The notes: generated from the sequence alone by a model not told the origin. A DNA stretch of 64,000 bases from Tanytarsus gracilentus (GCA_038502055.1 JAXRKN010000042.1:806001-870000); one strand, 5' to 3'; counted from the stretch's first letter, positions 1-14,344 are shown. A program made the numbers and translations.

Positions 1-623
1 AAAATCAATAATTAACCCTAAAATAATTTCATCAAATATTTAATTGTTCGACAAAAATTTAATTAAAACTCTTTTCAATACCATTTAGCCATTCATTCGG
101 CAGTAATGGTGACAATTGATTTTTCCCGTTAAAATATATGTATGTTATCATAACATGCCCGAACATCCGATTTTTGCGGTTGCTGTTTGTTTTATGTTTT
201 CACTACCAGCCACTAAAAACAATTATCAAATGGAAAATCCAGTTCGAGAGGAGAGAATTTATTTCAATTTTCAAAAACACACACCATGTGTATATGGATG
301 CAGATGAGAGGAGGGAAGTGCTGCAGCAGCGCGGTTTTAAATCATACAGTTCGAGAATTTTTTTATGATCATCGTGTGTGCGTTCCATTATGTTCAGCGA
401 ATATTTTCAATTGTTTTAAGCCATTTTTCGCTTGGCAGTCGTAAATTTCATGCGCTTTTATGCACTTCGTCCTTACACGATGTAGTGAATGCCAATAATC
501 ATAAACATCACTGATTCATGAAATTTTCATCCGAGTTCGTATGCAATTTGTGTTTTTAAATGCAATGAGAGATTTTTTGAGTGGCATTTTATAAATTGAA
601 TTGAATTGCGTGAATTGCGAAAT

Positions 624-750
624 CAAACTGAGCAACATTTAAATTCTCTTTCAAAACTGAGCAACATTTAAATTCTCTTTCAAAACTGAGCAACATTTAA
701 ATTCTCTCTCACAACTGAGCAACATTCAAATTTTCTCAAAACTGAGCAAA
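624..750. repeat. 29-bp tandem repeat, about 5 copies
   Basis: The motif ACTGAGCAACATTTAAATTC recurs at 29-bp spacing (starts near 627, 656, 685 and 714, then a shorter unit at 741). Two isolated ACTGAGCAA-like relics follow at about 811 and 8659. It is a short minisatellite with no coding signal. Confidence 0.85.
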
Positions 751-2245
751 TTAAAAAATTTGAGAATTTTTTCGTTTCTTCCAGAAAATAAAACTCTAAA
801 AATCTTTTAAACTGAGCAATCGTAAATTTTTGAAGTTTTTCTCACAATTCACTTTATTGCAAAAATATTCCTCAACATTTTTTTAAAAATTATGCAGCCC
901 TAGAGCGTCCTAAGGAGCGTGCAATATAAAATTTGTTACGATGGTAGAAAGAGATACAATACGGCATTAATAATTCATATCATAAACTGCCTTCACTCCC
1001 ACGCGACAATTTTCTTTTGTACCAAAAAAAATATTTTTATTGATGATGATGCCTCTAATGCAAAACGGAATTGAAAAAAAGCTATAAATTTTAGAAGAGT
1101 TTTATACTCTCTCGCGCTGCAACGCATTAAATGCTCATCGTTCTTTTTTTGTTGTTCAATCGTTCATCATAAAACGCACAATTTTATTGATTATCTTTTT
1201 TATGCCTGTATATGCCGATAATTGGCATTTGGTATTGACATTTTATTTTTCAACTCGCTTTTATGTCTCACTTTCGCCTTTTGTTTCGGTTTTTTGGTGT
1301 TTTTGGAGTTGTTCGAGGTTTGAAGTGGAACGTTTTAAATATTTTATTCATAAAATTTCGAGAGCATGATTTGAAGTTTCTGAAACTCTCAGAAGTGCTT
1401 TTCAATAATTTATAAATTATCAAATTTATTCAAATTCTCCACTTCTTACCTTTAAAAACTTTTTTTTTATTCGAACGACACATGAAAGAATATCAAATGA
1501 TTTTTATCCACCTACATCATTGACACACGACAAGCGTCACGACAAGAAATCACATTGACTTATTTTTTCCTCTTCGATTTTGTGATTTATGAATTTTTAA
1601 TGCGAATGTGTTGAAAAGGTGAATCAGATACGAGCGAAAATACGGTTTGAATTTATTCTTTCAGCTATCGAAAACCTTTTTTCTGTGAAATCTGATACAA
1701 AATCACTTCGATGATGTGATGATGACCCTTTGTATCTTATCAGATGTCCAATTTCACATTAAATCATCGAAAATTTATTCATAAGGGACTTTTTCGGACA
1801 GAGAGTTGAAATCGATACTGTTGAGGGATTGCATGAGAAATAAGCGAGTAATAATTAATAAATATTTAGAGAGTCATGACCGACGATGCTTTTTGATGTT
1901 TATTCAACTCGACTCTTAAATCTCCTGAAGGTTCTATTTACCATGATTGTTTGCCAAATTGGTTTTATCATTGCGAAAAAGAAAGTCTCTGTGATTTTTT
2001 CCCACTTCTCTCTTCTTTTTTGGTTTGTTTTATAGTTGTTTATTTATTTAATTTCGTTTATAAGTGTAATAATTTAGAAAAAATTTTAGGGTGGATATGC
2101 TCCCCTTGCGGAGTTGCATGATCTTTTGTTTGACTGGAATTTTTGCTCCCCTTATTATGACTGTGTATAAAAAATTAAATTAGGTAAATTTACTAATTAA
2201 ATATTTTATTTACATATATTGTTATAATTATTCAAAATTTATTTT

Positions 2246-2248
2246 TTT

Positions 2249-2282
<34 letters not shown>

Positions 2283-2342
2283 TTGATATTTTTTTTTTTT
2301 TTATTTAATTTTTTTTTTTTTTTTGAAATGTACATTTTTTTA
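2246..2342. repeat. Poly-T tracts
   Basis: Three long T-runs are separated by short AT words. They could be a poly-A relic of an inserted retroelement on the minus strand, but no element body or target duplication is visible. Run length in such tracts is often wrong in assemblies. Confidence 0.7.
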
Positions 2343-5300
2343 ATATATTTTATTCAAGGGTTTGATTTTTATCCAATTTTAAAGGCTAAGCTTGAAAAAG
2401 GTCAAAGAATTTGCGAATATTGATCATCCTTAGGTTGAAAGAAATTTCTTTTTAAATCGGAATTCCTGGAATTTTGATAACAATTCCTGGATTTAAATTT
2501 ATCGTTCAAAAGAATTTTAAATGCTTTAAAAAGTAAATGAAGAATCCAACAAAAAATACAATGCAAGTTCTGCACAACCGAAATGCGATAAAATTCCAAC
2601 TTTCAATCAACGTTCTCAACTCTATTCAGTAAATATTTTATTTCTGCCTCAAAAATGCATTTGGGATTCAGTAACTGCAACATCGCAGATAAACCAGCAG
2701 AGAACTCAATTCGGAAAAAATTTCGAGAGAGATTTTCTGTTTGTTTGAATTTCCAACGACATCAACTGTGAAAAGTATGAGTCGAAATTATTTATTGCAA
2801 TCACATGATTGTTGATGTTTATTTTAGTAAAAGAGCGATTATCCATGCATGCAATTGCTTCGAGGAAGAGTCAGGAACGTGGCACCGGAGGAAATTAAAA
2901 TGGTGCAAAAAAGCTAAAAAGGCACTTCATGCCAGACATGCCACAGATGGTGCGCTCACTGCAGCAAAATGAAATTTTTAATATTTTATCCATAATTTTT
3001 CCTGATATTTGTTTTTTTGGGCTGTGTTGAGGGGGTTGCAAATGAGGGTTTTTTGGATATATTTAATATTCAATTTGATAAATTTAAAAAATCAAAATTT
3101 AAATTTAAAAAATACGTTAAGAAAAAATAAACAAGTTGCCAACCCCTGATTTGCCTTTTCACAAATGAAATTCTCTATTTCCGATCCAGAAATCATCAAT
3201 TGTGTTTTTGCTGCTTACACCGTCGTTTGAAAACACGTCTCGCTCCACAAGATGGAATTAAAATCTCGGCTTCCTTCACCGTTGCCCTTGCTCATTCATT
3301 CATAGTCAGCATGCCCGGTGTGACGCGCGCGAAAGAGCAAAAAAATATATAAAAAATTTGCATTTCTCATTTGCGCTCAACACCTCATCACACCGCATGG
3401 ATGCTCATTGATTGCGACTTGCACTCAGTACGCTTGAATGAGTTTTCTGAGATGCAATCTCAATTGCAAGCTGAAGTCAGCAGCAGCTCCAACCTCCGCA
3501 TGGAAAGAAATAAAGATATTAAAATAAACGATTCAGTTTTAATGGATATAAAATTAAAGTTAAGTACATTGCCAAAAGCATTTAGCACCACTGCTGCTCG
3601 GAATTTTTGCTGTTTCGTTCAATAACTCTTTAACGATGATTGCACAGCAGCAAAAACATTGAGCATAAAAGTGGATGTGGATGAAGAAGTGAACAACAGA
3701 AATCTTTTTGTGCGATAAAATTTTATTCACTTCACACTGTGTTGACTTAAAAATTGAATAAGAAAGGCGTTTGTGATAAACTTGAGTCTGATTTTTGTTG
3801 AAGAACCAAAAAATATTACGAGATTTTAATTTTTTTATTTATGAGCAAAAAAAAAACAAAAATCTCGCTTAAATATATCCAGGAAAATTTTAAAAAGTTT
3901 AAAAATCTTTTATTTTTCGTCAAAAAGACTTTTCAAGGTCGAAATGCAGCCAAGCACAGAAGTTCAGCTCCAAACCACCCCTCAAACTCCCTTTTTCATA
4001 GCAACAACCGTTTCCACTCTCAGAAGCAATTACGAAATTTAATGAGCGAAAATGTCTATCACTGTGAACTTGTAATTGAAAAGAGATGAACAAACATCCA
4101 ACCGAGATGTGCTTTACAGCATACAATAACTGCCGTCGATTTACACGTTTCAATTTCGTGTGTCGGTGTTTGTGGCTCTCTTCTTTTTTTGCGTGTAAAA
4201 GACTTTAAAGTCATGTGCTTAATGTACCATCTCTTTATTTTATAGCGACACACTCTATATGATGGCGACATGACATGAATTTACTTTAACTTTATAGGAG
4301 CTGATTTAAGTGCGACGATAAAAATGTGATGAAGTGTTTTGGTGGGGAAATTGATCGGGTCATGATGAAGATTAAAATGGTTCAAAGAGGAAGTGTGAAA
4401 TGAGTTAAAGGATGACATTTAAAATCTTATAAATTACAAAAAAAAAATCAAAAAAAATTAACGCTTTTTAAAATTTTAAAATTTAAATATCAAAAATACG
4501 TTGAAGTTAAAAGTAATCGAATAAAATTTCCTTCTCAACTTAGTTGCGAAACCATCATTAAATTCAGACACTGTAAGTGCACACTTGTCCATCCTTTCAA
4601 TGACCGTACTCTAATTCATTCCTGATGAGTGCACAATTCAAATGATATGACTAGCATATTTCTCGATGTCTGTAAAAATCCCAACCTTCATCTTCGCTAT
4701 GTTATGATTCATGGATCAAAAGAGAGAGCAGCAACATTCATTTGACTGCACATGTCACAACTCATCCAATATATGAGGGATATACAAATAGCAACATTCC
4801 TCGCTCGATTTGCCATGGATTGCATATCACAATATTTGCAGTGCTATTTTGCATTGAACATCAAAAGAATCATTAATTTTATGCTCCAGATGCAGCGACG
4901 GCGAATGCTCATTTTTACATTAATTTTGACGTGAAACAATTCATTAAATATTTTCACCACACTGCAATGAGTGCTCAATTGAGAGTAAAGAAGGGAAAAT
5001 TATGCTCACTTACTTCGAGTGATGACGTTTGAGAATTTAAATTTTAAAATATTTGAGCTTGAAAATTTTAAATACGATTTATTTAAAATTAATTTCATCA
5101 AATTAAAGAAAATTCTTAATTTCAATGTCCAACCATGAAAAATTTTACCATTAGACAAAATATTCCTTTTATTAATGTTTTCTGAGGGATTAAGAAGGAG
5201 ACAATTGTGTGGCGTAATTGCTTCGCTTTATTTCGATTCATTTTGAGTGACAATAAAAATCGATTTTTCTTCATCGGCTCGAAATTGAAATTTTCCTTTT

Positions 5301-6437
5301 AAGACTCAATAAAAATAATAATTAGACATTAATCCCAAGGATATATAAAGATGAAAATAATTGCGTATGTCCGAATTGAAGAAAATGTAGAAATTAGGGA
5401 ATTTAATGAGGGTGATATGAGAGTCAATTTCCTTCCTGTCTTTGCATTTATAAAAATATCAATGGGATGGATAATTTGGAATGTAATTTTTGTCTAGTTT
5501 TCTTGGAATTTTCTTTCCTTCCCTCAATCCAAAAATCCATGGACTTTTTTCTAGCCTTAACCAAATAAATCCATGAAAATTTAATTTCATCCAAGATATC
5601 CATTTTCTCCACATGTGAGTCGTTTTTTAGCCGCAAGAAAAAAGGAAATCTCAGTCTTTTTTGCATTTGAGGTAGATTATTACATCGAAAAGTACTTTAG
5701 TCTGTGGATATCAGGAAATCCATAAATAATAAACGAGGGGAAGTGCTTGTGCTACAGGACAAAACTCTCAGTCGTATGTCTCACTTTATTCCATTCAATT
5801 TCAAACGGGGGGATTTTCTACCCGAAATCCAAATCGAATGGAAAAATTCAGATAGAAAAATTTAAATTCCTTTTTCGTCTATTTTTACGCCGCAATAAAC
5901 TAACGCAACGTGTATGAAAAATGTGAAAAATTTCTCACGCAATTGACGGTAAAATTCTAAATCAAAAATTATTGCGACGCCTTTAAAGTAAACGCAAATT
6001 TCCTTTATTCCTTCCGATTGCTTGGCGCCTCTCAAATTTATCGATGTTGTTACCAATTTCATTATTGATTGACAAATTCTCTTGAATAATTTTAAGGACT
6101 TAATAATGAATAATTGTGTTTGCTTTTGAGAGCTCTAATTAGTCATCATCATGAGGGAATATTACAAGAGTAAGTGGAGGACATAAATCTCATTGTGGGA
6201 ATTTGTAAGTGTGCATGTTATTATGGCCATTTGATGTCGATGTCTTTAAATGATGAGATCTGTGATGTTTCTTGCATTGAGTCTCTTTTAATGCGATTAG
6301 TTTGAAGTTGATAAAGAAAAAAATTATAAATAAAAAAAAATTGTTTAAAAAATTTAACGATTTTTAATATTTTAAAGTGATAATAAATTTGGTTGAATTA
6401 AATTTTGTTTAAATTTAGTCAGAAAGCAAAAAGTTAT

Positions 6438-7274
6438 AGCTCCGCTATATATTAATTTTGGATTTTTCCAAAACCAGTTTTCGGCCCCTAGTGCCAAGAC
6501 ATTACATTGTGCAATATCAAAACATATACTCAAATGATAGGCCTAGTCAAACCCTACAAACTGGCGAAAACAGATTTGAAATCGGTTGATCCTACGAGGA
6601 GTTAGAGCCATTTAAGTCATCTTACTTTCTCACTTTCTCACTTTCTCACTTTCTTACTTTCTTACTTTCTCACTTTCTTACGATCTTAGTGAACGCCATA
6701 TCTCAAGAACGGCTTGTCGGATTTGAGTCGGGTTTGTGGCTAAAGATCGGGTTTTGGCTCTAGTTGTGCAAGAAGTATTTAGTTTTGGGGTACGACCCTC
6801 CAAGGACCGTCCCTGAGTGCAAAAATGTCCTTTTTCATACAAATTTTCTCTTATATGGCTTCATGGGTATCGTTGAACTCGTAATTGGACCAGGAATCGA
6901 TTGGCATTGACGATTTTTGAGGAGTGTCCATCATGGCCGGCCAGGAGTGCCACTAATGTCCATTTTTCAGAACTATGGCTTCATGTATGTCGTTGAACTC
7001 GTCATTGCATCAGGAATCGATTGACACTGATGATTTTTGAGGAATGTCCATCATGGCCGGGCAGGAGTGCCACTAATGTCCATTTTTCAGAACTATGGCT
7101 TCATGGGTATCGTTGAACTCGTTATTGCATCAGGAATCGATTTACATTGATGATTTTTGAAGAATGTCCTTCATGATTAACCAAGAGTGCCACTAATGCT
7201 CATTGCAACGGAGTAGGGTACTAATCTATGCGGAGCTATTGGAAATGGCAACGCCGTTTGCAGACCCATCTTGT
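6438..7274 (+). repeat. Dispersed repeat family R1, copy 1
   Basis: An 840-bp unit starts at AGCTCCGCTATATATTAATT and ends with GCAGACCCATCTTGTTT. It contains a CTTACTTTCTCACTTTCT simple repeat (about 6620-6680) and then a 120-bp subrepeat with TATGGCTTCATG at 6854, 6974 and 7094. The same unit lies inverted at 58207-58908 with fewer subrepeats, and one subrepeat fragment lies at 35550-35635. No open frame of note, so it is probably a non-autonomous mobile element. GCTCCGC/GCGGAGC words occur near both ends. Confidence 0.8.
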
Positions 7275-7988
7275 TTATAAATTAAATTTTAAAAAATAAT
7301 TTTGAAATATTCTAAAGAAGGTTCAAATCCTTAAATTATTAAAAAAAATACACTTTCACATCTTTTCTTTTTTGGTGCCGAAATTAATTTTTTTCTGTCA
7401 CAACTCAATTCCACTTTCAACCTAAAATCACAATTTTTCATCTCAAATTTCACCACGACCAAAAAAATACTTCCATGAAGACAAAAAGAGGACGAAATGA
7501 AAATAAAATTGTCAAATGATGCGTTCTAGAGAGCAAGCAATAAGCATTCATTTCGCAGCCGCAGGCTATTGTCATTCACATCAAAATTACACCCAATACT
7601 GTGTACATACTAAAAAACATTCCTGAGCTTTATTTATAGCAATTCATTTTATTTCCTCCGTAACTAAATTCGGTGTCATCTCACTCGTCTATAAAAAAAT
7701 TTTTTGTATGGTGAGTGTGTTGACATGTAATTGATGATGCACAATTTGTCATTCATGCTCTCTTTTTTCAAGTGACGCGTGAAACGCGAAAAATGATCTA
7801 CGATCGATTGATTGATGATGAGAGCAATATTTCACGGACAGGTGATGTCGAAATGTGAGAGTTTTACTTTAAGAATGTTGAAACCGTTATGGAAAATTTT
7901 GAATTTATTGACTGAAAATTTTATAAAAAAGATTCTGATAAAATTTAACGACTTTTTATTTTTCTCATAAACTTCACTCACATCTGAC

Positions 7989-8558
7989 CTATTTTTTCCT
8001 GTGATAGTATCCACCATTGCCATTGGGAGGCTCAATTTCAGGAGCAGTTGTTGTTGTTCTCTCTTCCGTTTTGTATCGTATGAAATAGACTTCGGGTTTT
8101 GATGGCGGTGTTGGTGCGGGTGTGGGTGCAGTTATCGGCGGCAAGTCATCCGGTTTTTTAACGAGAACATAAACGATTGTCTTTTCTTCGCTAACGGTTA
8201 CGGGTCCGATTGGAGGTGCTGTTGGCATGGTCAGTGTAGGTGCTTTAATAAAAATAATTCGATAATGTTTTTGGACGGGTTGAACAGCGTTTGCTTTTGG
8301 TATCTCATTATAGTCAGGCTCGGGTGGAGGTATGTGAATGTAAACATGCTTGGTGATAATCGGTGGAGGAGTCTCAGAATCTATTGGCGGTCCATATTCG
8401 AGTGCTGGCAATCCATAGCTGTTGCTAGGTGCAGGTGGTCCGTAAGAGTCGAGTGGAGGTATTGTAGGCTGGAATGGTCTTGATGCTGGTCGACTATAAA
8501 ATGATGATCGTGGCGGTTCACATTTGACAAAGCGAAGGAAAAACATGAAAAATGCAAA
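7989..8558 (-). CDS. Tweedle-family (DUF243) cuticle protein, main exon
   Basis: The exon encodes about 189 residues of a Tweedle structural cuticle protein, secreted and associated with chitin in this family. The conserved blocks appear in order: KHVYIHIPPPEPD, YRIIFIKAP, EEKTIVYVLVKKPDD and KPEVYFIRYKT. A proline/tyrosine-rich N-terminal stretch (repeated YGPP/YGLP) precedes them, and a short tail ends in YYHRKK. Minus-strand TTTTCAG at 8565-8559 is a good splice acceptor, and the first residues (FAFFMFFLRFVKC) look like the end of a signal peptide. So a small first exon should lie further upstream on the minus strand; I could not place it. The internal ATG at 8546 would give a truncated signal peptide and is probably not the start. 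Stop at 7989-7991. No other Tweedle gene is visible, although these genes often cluster. Confidence 0.88.
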   Translation of the reverse strand, partial: FAFFMFFLRFVKCEPPRSSFYSRPASRPFQPTIPPLDSYGPPAPSNSYGLPALEYGPPIDSETPPPIITKHVYIHIPPPEPDYNEIPKANAVQPVQKHYRIIFIKAPTLTMPTAPPIGPVTVSEEKTIVYVLVKKPDDLPPITAPTPAPTPPSKPEVYFIRYKTEERTTTTAPEIEPPNGNGGYYHRKK

Positions 8559-8639
8559 CTGAAAAATTTTAGTTGTTTTGGATGTTCTGGAATTTTAAAG
8601 CAATTTTTTAAAGATTTAAAATGGTTGCAGATATTTTTA

Positions 8640-9490
8640 AAAATCTTTAAAATAAAATTTTAATCTGAGCAACCAAAAATTACAAAATTTAAATTCTCAA
8701 ACTCATTTAAAAATTCAACAAACCCTTTTAATTCGACATCTGCCATCCATCAGTACTGCTTGCAATTCACTAACTGAAACACGAATCAAATTTTCCTTTC
8801 ACTTTTATTTCAACTTTTTTTGCCGCAAATCCAACAGGAAACATTTTTTAATAATTCACATGACATAATCGGCAGTTATGCAAATCATGATTTAATCTCA
8901 TTCGTCATTGTTGGATACTCTTCCTTGTTGTCAACGATTTTGGAAGCGGCAGTACATATGAGTGAGTATTTTCGCTCCAATTAAAAGTTTTTAATCGCTT
9001 TTCGGTTGAGGGAACCACAAAATGATATGAAATTTTATGGATGATGGCTGTGAATGTAGTTTTTCGAGTTGTAAGCGGGAGGGAGGAAATTCTTGCGTGA
9101 ATTTTAAGGAAATATAAAATTCTGAAACATCCAGGAAATTTCAAATCTTTTTTGACCGTTAAAAAATTTTTACTTAAATTTTCGTTCAAATTTCTCCGCA
9201 ACAAAACGCAAGCTTTATGGCGTTAAAACATCGCTAAACTTTATTTTCCACATGAGTTGGAATGAATTAATTAAAAAAAGAGGGGAAGGAAATTTGCATG
9301 CAATTGTAATGCGCTTGTGAATGATTTTCATAACTTTTTCTCTCTCATCGTCAATGAGAAAAACTCATTTCCATAATTATATTGCAATGGAGGGAAAGAA
9401 AGTCACTCGAGGCGAAGCACAACCGCAGCGGAAGACGAAAATTTTCTGCAACATCAACAGTAAGACGAAAAAGTTGCTGACTTAACACTC
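8640..9490. other. Intergenic region upstream of the Tweedle gene
   Basis: AT-rich with no supported gene. It should contain the Tweedle promoter and first small exon on the minus strand. I saw several ATG words but none with a convincing donor in the required phase. Confidence 0.4.
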
Positions 9491-9493
9491 TCA

Positions 9494-10718
9494 GCCTCGA
9501 TCAGGGGGTAACTCACTTGGAGGAAAATTTTCCTGCGTTTTTCCTGCGGACCTGCAGGAAAATTTTGCCTGCAGGAAAAACGCAGGAAAAATGCAGGAAA
9601 ATTTTCCTGCAATTACTTTTTTACACTAAATAGCGTGCTACCTCTTTGTCATCTATCTATCTATCTATCTAATTACTTTTTTACACTAAATAAAAAAAGA
9701 TTCATTTTTAAAATCATAATTTAGTCAACTAAGAACAGAATTTTCAAAAAAATTGGTAAACATAAATGATGGTAAACCTTAAATGCAACTCATTAAGGTA
9801 CGAGATCTTATGTATTTCTCCGTATATGGGTGTGTTTAATTGAAATTTAGGTTCTCTGGAGAGCTAGAGACTTTGGATTTTTGATAATAAGTTGATCTCT
9901 TAGGTCTTTAACGTCATTTTTAATAATGTTTTGAATTTTTTTATATATAGCCCATTATAAGACCCACATTAAACGCCATTTGTGGTGTGATAGAAAGCAA
10001 GTGCTTCCTAACTTTTGAATCCACAGCAAAAAAATTAATTTTTTTTGTATTTGATAGCAAACAATTTTAAACATTAAAAAATGAATCAAAAAGAATATCA
10101 AGAACTTCTGGAAGTGGAGCTAAAACTCAAAGTTAAATTTTACTTAAAATTGAAGCGATTGAATCCACGTATATGGGATTCAAAATTTAGGGTTTTATAA
10201 ACTGGATGTAATAGGAGCAAAATATTTTAATTTTTTCTTAATTAAAGGACATTTTGGAAGGGGACTATGAAATTGATATTTCTTGCCTATTTGAAGGGTT
10301 AAAAAATCCAAAAAATCCTCTTTTTAAAAAACTCAAACTCACTGGATTTACTTGTCTATAAAAGCTCATTTATGAGAATTAATTAACTATTTCATCTTAT
10401 AAAAATTTGATATAAAATTTTAAACCATAAAATAGTTTAAGAATATAAAATTGTGTCCAAAAATCCACTGCTAAGTTTTGTTACGGAACCCACAACGTCC
10501 TAAACATCTATCATTATTGATGACTTGCATTTAAAATTATTAATTTTGGGTATAATCATACAAAATAAATAATTTTTAGTTCTTAGGCTTGCAGGAAAAA
10601 TTTTCCTCCACGCAGGAAAAACGCAGGAAAATTTTCCTCCACGCAGGAAAAACGCAGGAAAAAATATTTTACTGCAGGAAAATTTTTTCCTCCAAGTGAG
10701 TCACCCCCTGGCCTCGAT
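9494..10718. mobile_element. Non-autonomous hAT-like element, copy 1
   Basis: The element runs 9502-10710 (1,209 bp). It starts CAGGGGGTAACTCACTTGGA and ends with the inverse, TCCAAGTGAGTCACCCCCTG. It is flanked by an exact 8-bp direct repeat, GCCTCGAT (9494-9501 and 10711-10718). An 8-bp target duplication with CAG-type termini is the hAT superfamily signature. The inverted repeats are enlarged by alternating CAGGAAAA/TTTTCCTG words. The interior is AT-rich and has no transposase frame. A (ATCT)n tract at 9651-9670 with a duplicated AATTACTTTTTTACACTAAA distinguishes this copy from the inverted one at 44599-45789. Confidence 0.93.
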
Positions 10719-10719
10719 T

Positions 10720-13700
10720 TAATGATTAAATAAATGGAGTGTGTGTGCTTCCTTCATCTTAAACATGGCGAGTGTGATAAGCAGTGAATGTCTTTATGGC
10801 ATTACGTGACTTGAGGATTTCTATTTGCACGACTTTGTTTGTGCGGGAGGTTTTATGTAGTGCCGTTGAGTCAACACCAGAAATGTATTTCGTCTATTAA
10901 GCAATTACATACACTCGTGCTGAAAAAGCCTGAAATTATGAGTGGCCTGAAAATTTATTTTTCGATTAATTTCAAGATATGAAAACTTTTTTTTAAACTT
11001 AAATTTATTTTCTACTAATTTATTTTTAAATAATTTGCATACTCAACCTCAATCCTCAAATAAGGATTATGAGCACTCATTATAATTAGTTTTAACCCCC
11101 TTTAAAAAACTTCCATCAATCTTTCATCCATCCCATCCATCAATGGACTAAAAATTCCTTAAAAAACCATTTGATGCTCGAATAGTTTTTTGGGCCATCA
11201 GCACACATATTGCTAGTGATAAAAAATTTGAATATTCTCTCACTCTTTAGGGGATATGGCCATGTTCCATCGACTACATCGTATTTATTACCATACTTCT
11301 CTCTATATGCTCCATATCCCATGTTTTGTGAATGAAAAAAATCTACAAAATGTTGTTTTGTGCTTTCATGTTTCTATTTTTTCCACACGTCACGTTTTCA
11401 ACCCCAGAAAAAAAAGTTGTAAGTCTGGAGAAAAAATTAGTTTAAAGTTTGATAAAAATAAAATTTCAAGGGTGGAAATTTGAAAAAATTTAAAAAAAAT
11501 CAACCATTTATGGAGGTTTAAATTTTTCTAAATCTAGGATTCGAACCTCAATATTTTAAATATTTTTTCCAATAATTTTTTAATCTTTGTTTTTATAATG
11601 AATTGAAGCTTTAAATTATAAAATTTTCCATTCCTTTTCTCTTCAAAGAGTTTCCACAACAAACTCAATAATAATAAGCGGACAATGACGAGAAACTTAT
11701 TATCATATTTTTTATCGACTTTTTCAAGCAACTTCATTATACATGAAAAACATTTTTCTTGCTTACATAGATGGAAGGCAATATTGTTGTTGTAAAACTA
11801 CTAACAACTTTTCACGCTTTCCCGCCCATCTCATCATGCATGCATGCCATAAAAAATCTCTCTATCGAAATTCTATCAAAAAAATATGCAAATTTACTTT
11901 CAATCAGAAAACTTTTTTCTCCTCATCTCAGTGTCAACAGCTGATATCGACAAAAAAATATCATTGACAGAAACGACAGTTGGGTTATCAGTGCGAGGGC
12001 AAAATCTGAATGAGACTGTTAATTTGGTTTGTTTGGCAGCAAAAAGGATCACGTTCAACTCTGTTGTTATTAAATTTTTTTGATAAACAAGAAAAGTTAT
12101 GAATGTAGATTATATTTTTTGACTGGTAAATAAATGGGGTTTCACAATGTATCCTGTGCGTTGATGCTTTATTAAAATCATATATGAACACACATTAAAT
12201 GCAAATATTTACGATGAGAAGGTTAAATTTGGCGATGTATTGAAAAAGAGGGTGGAAGAAGAACAAATTTTGGTGTTTTTGTTAATTCTAAGGTGGTAAA
12301 AAATAAATTGAAAAAATTATTATTATTTAAGAATCGAATTTAAAATTTTCTAATTTATAAAATGTCAAATTTTAAGTTAATTTATTCAACGACATTCATG
12401 TAGAAATTTAAGTTAAAATTAGAAAATTGGGTTCGAATCCTAATGTTAATAAATATAATATGAGCAGCTATTCCTTTTTGTGATTTAAAAAATTTGAAAT
12501 TTAGGTACTCTGATTTATTTTTTTAATGATTTATTATTAAATCCTATTTTCATTTCCAGATTTACTAACAAATATTTTCTCCAAAGAACCCAAACGAAGA
12601 CAAATGTCCAACACAGACTTTTGTTCTTTCTAAGCCCGAAAGGCATTTTCCAATTTTGCTAATCATGAATTCTTGCTCTTCCTCACTCACGACGTGATGA
12701 AATGCCGTAAATCTTTAACTCTAATTAAAGACTCCTCTAATAGTTTCTTGATGTATTTTCAGTTTACTTCAAATCTCACTCGTAAATTCATTAAATGCCT
12801 CTCTTGGGTTCGAAAGTTGTTCTTTCAATCTTTCTTTTGGGTGTGCGGTGAAAGGTGAGGGAAAGATGTTTCAGGAGTAAATTGAAATACCACAAAATTT
12901 TCATTTTCAAATAGTTTATCAAAAAGTTTTCTTATGTCGGTTGAGTTGGAGAAAAAGTTACAATGAAAATGGATAGGGTGGAGGTCGAAACTGATGAACA
13001 GGAAAATTTAACGATTTTCAGCTTTTCAAAATTAATTTTAGAAAAATTTCAGTACTAAAATTTAAATTATTTTACTGTTGAGTCTTCCACGCTCCACCGT
13101 CTTGCATCCCAAGGATTTCAAACAATATTTAACTCTGAAACAATTTTATCGAGGTGTGCTAAAGAAAAGTTTTTCTCTCATTTTGTTTCGTATTGAAAAA
13201 TTAAGTTATTGTCCCGAATTTAAGCACAAGCAAAATATATACGGCAGCAAAACTTCTACAACGCTCTCATACATGAAATACAATGCTCGAGCATGTAACC
13301 TCAAATGAACAATGGATGTGGAGTTTTTCCTTTAAATGTAATTGAAAAATTGAAAGCACATAAAATTAATTTTTCCGAGCGAGTGGAAAAATCATTAAAA
13401 CTTTGACTCGCTTGTAAATTGCAGTTCATTAATTTAATGAAAGAGTAAATTTTCTCTCTCATTTTACCCATTTTTTGATGCTGTCAATGGCACACCTAAA
13501 ACAAACAGCTTCGAAATTAATTTTAATAGTGCGTAAAATGTCGTGTCATTATTTTGCAATTTTTCCAATTGAATGGATCATAGAATTTTAATTAAATGTA
13601 CTGGTGGTGCGTTGGTGGTGACACGAGGTTGAACTTTTAACATTATCGATAAGTTTTCCCATAAATATTTCGAGAGAGGTTTTGTGTTGATTTTAAGCCT

Positions 13701-14344
13701 TTTGTTGTTACAAAATTTTCGATTATATTTGAATAAATTTGTGGAAATTTTTGCGTTGGTGGAGGAAAAAGTTTAGTGGTGATTAAAATTAATTGACGAA
13801 TTTTTTTGTTGTTTTAATTTGCGGTAGAAAATTGATAACAAAAAAGTTGTTGAAGACCTTGAAAAGTTTTGGGGGTGTTTTTGAATATTTTTCAACGATC
13901 AAAAAATTGAATAATTTTAAAAATCAGTGAATTAACTTAACCTCAAATTTATTTAATATTCTTTAAATTTTCTATTTTTGTAACTTTGGAATTACACATA
14001 AAGTAATATCAGTTCCCTCCCACCACCACCCACTAATAATCTTTTTTTTACTCATTCAATTTAATTCAAATCATCATTACTCTTTTCATTGAGTCATTCG
14101 ACGACAATCAATGTCTTCCCTCAATGTAATTAAGGAGATGATTTTTTGACAATGAAGAAAAAGAGTTATGAAGGAAATTTGTATGTCATTTTCATGGTTA
14201 TCACAAAGTCATAAAAATAATCATTCGCCATTGACGGCAATAATTGATTAAACTTTCCCTCCCAATTTTTCGGTTAATAAAAGCGAGAAATCCTTTGTGC
14301 GAGACTCCATTCACTCGTAAGTTGTCGAGTCATTCAAGTGAGCA
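10720..14344. other. Intergenic region with no supported gene
   Basis: AT-rich spacer between the hAT-like element and the gustatory receptor. Open stretches up to about 76 codons lack domain-like content. Isolated tRNA B-box-like words (GATTCGAACCTC near 11529, GGTTCGAATCC near 12429) occur without matching A-boxes or folds. I saw no clear core promoter for the receptor downstream. Confidence 0.5.

Larger units (their letters stand above)
1..7830. other. Gene-poor AT-rich region
   Basis: I found no reading frame here with splice signals, a recognisable domain or protein-like composition. The longest open stretches (60-84 codons) are low-complexity and have no plausible neighbours. The region holds a 29-bp tandem repeat near 625-745, T-homopolymer runs at 2246-2325 and a dispersed repeat at 6438-7274, listed separately. 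The rest could be intergenic DNA or a long intron of a gene outside the window; nothing seen decides this. Confidence 0.6.

Noticed and set aside
3371..3625. An 84-codon frame starting in a G/C-richer stretch
   Set aside because: No domain, no splice sites in phase and no conserved composition.
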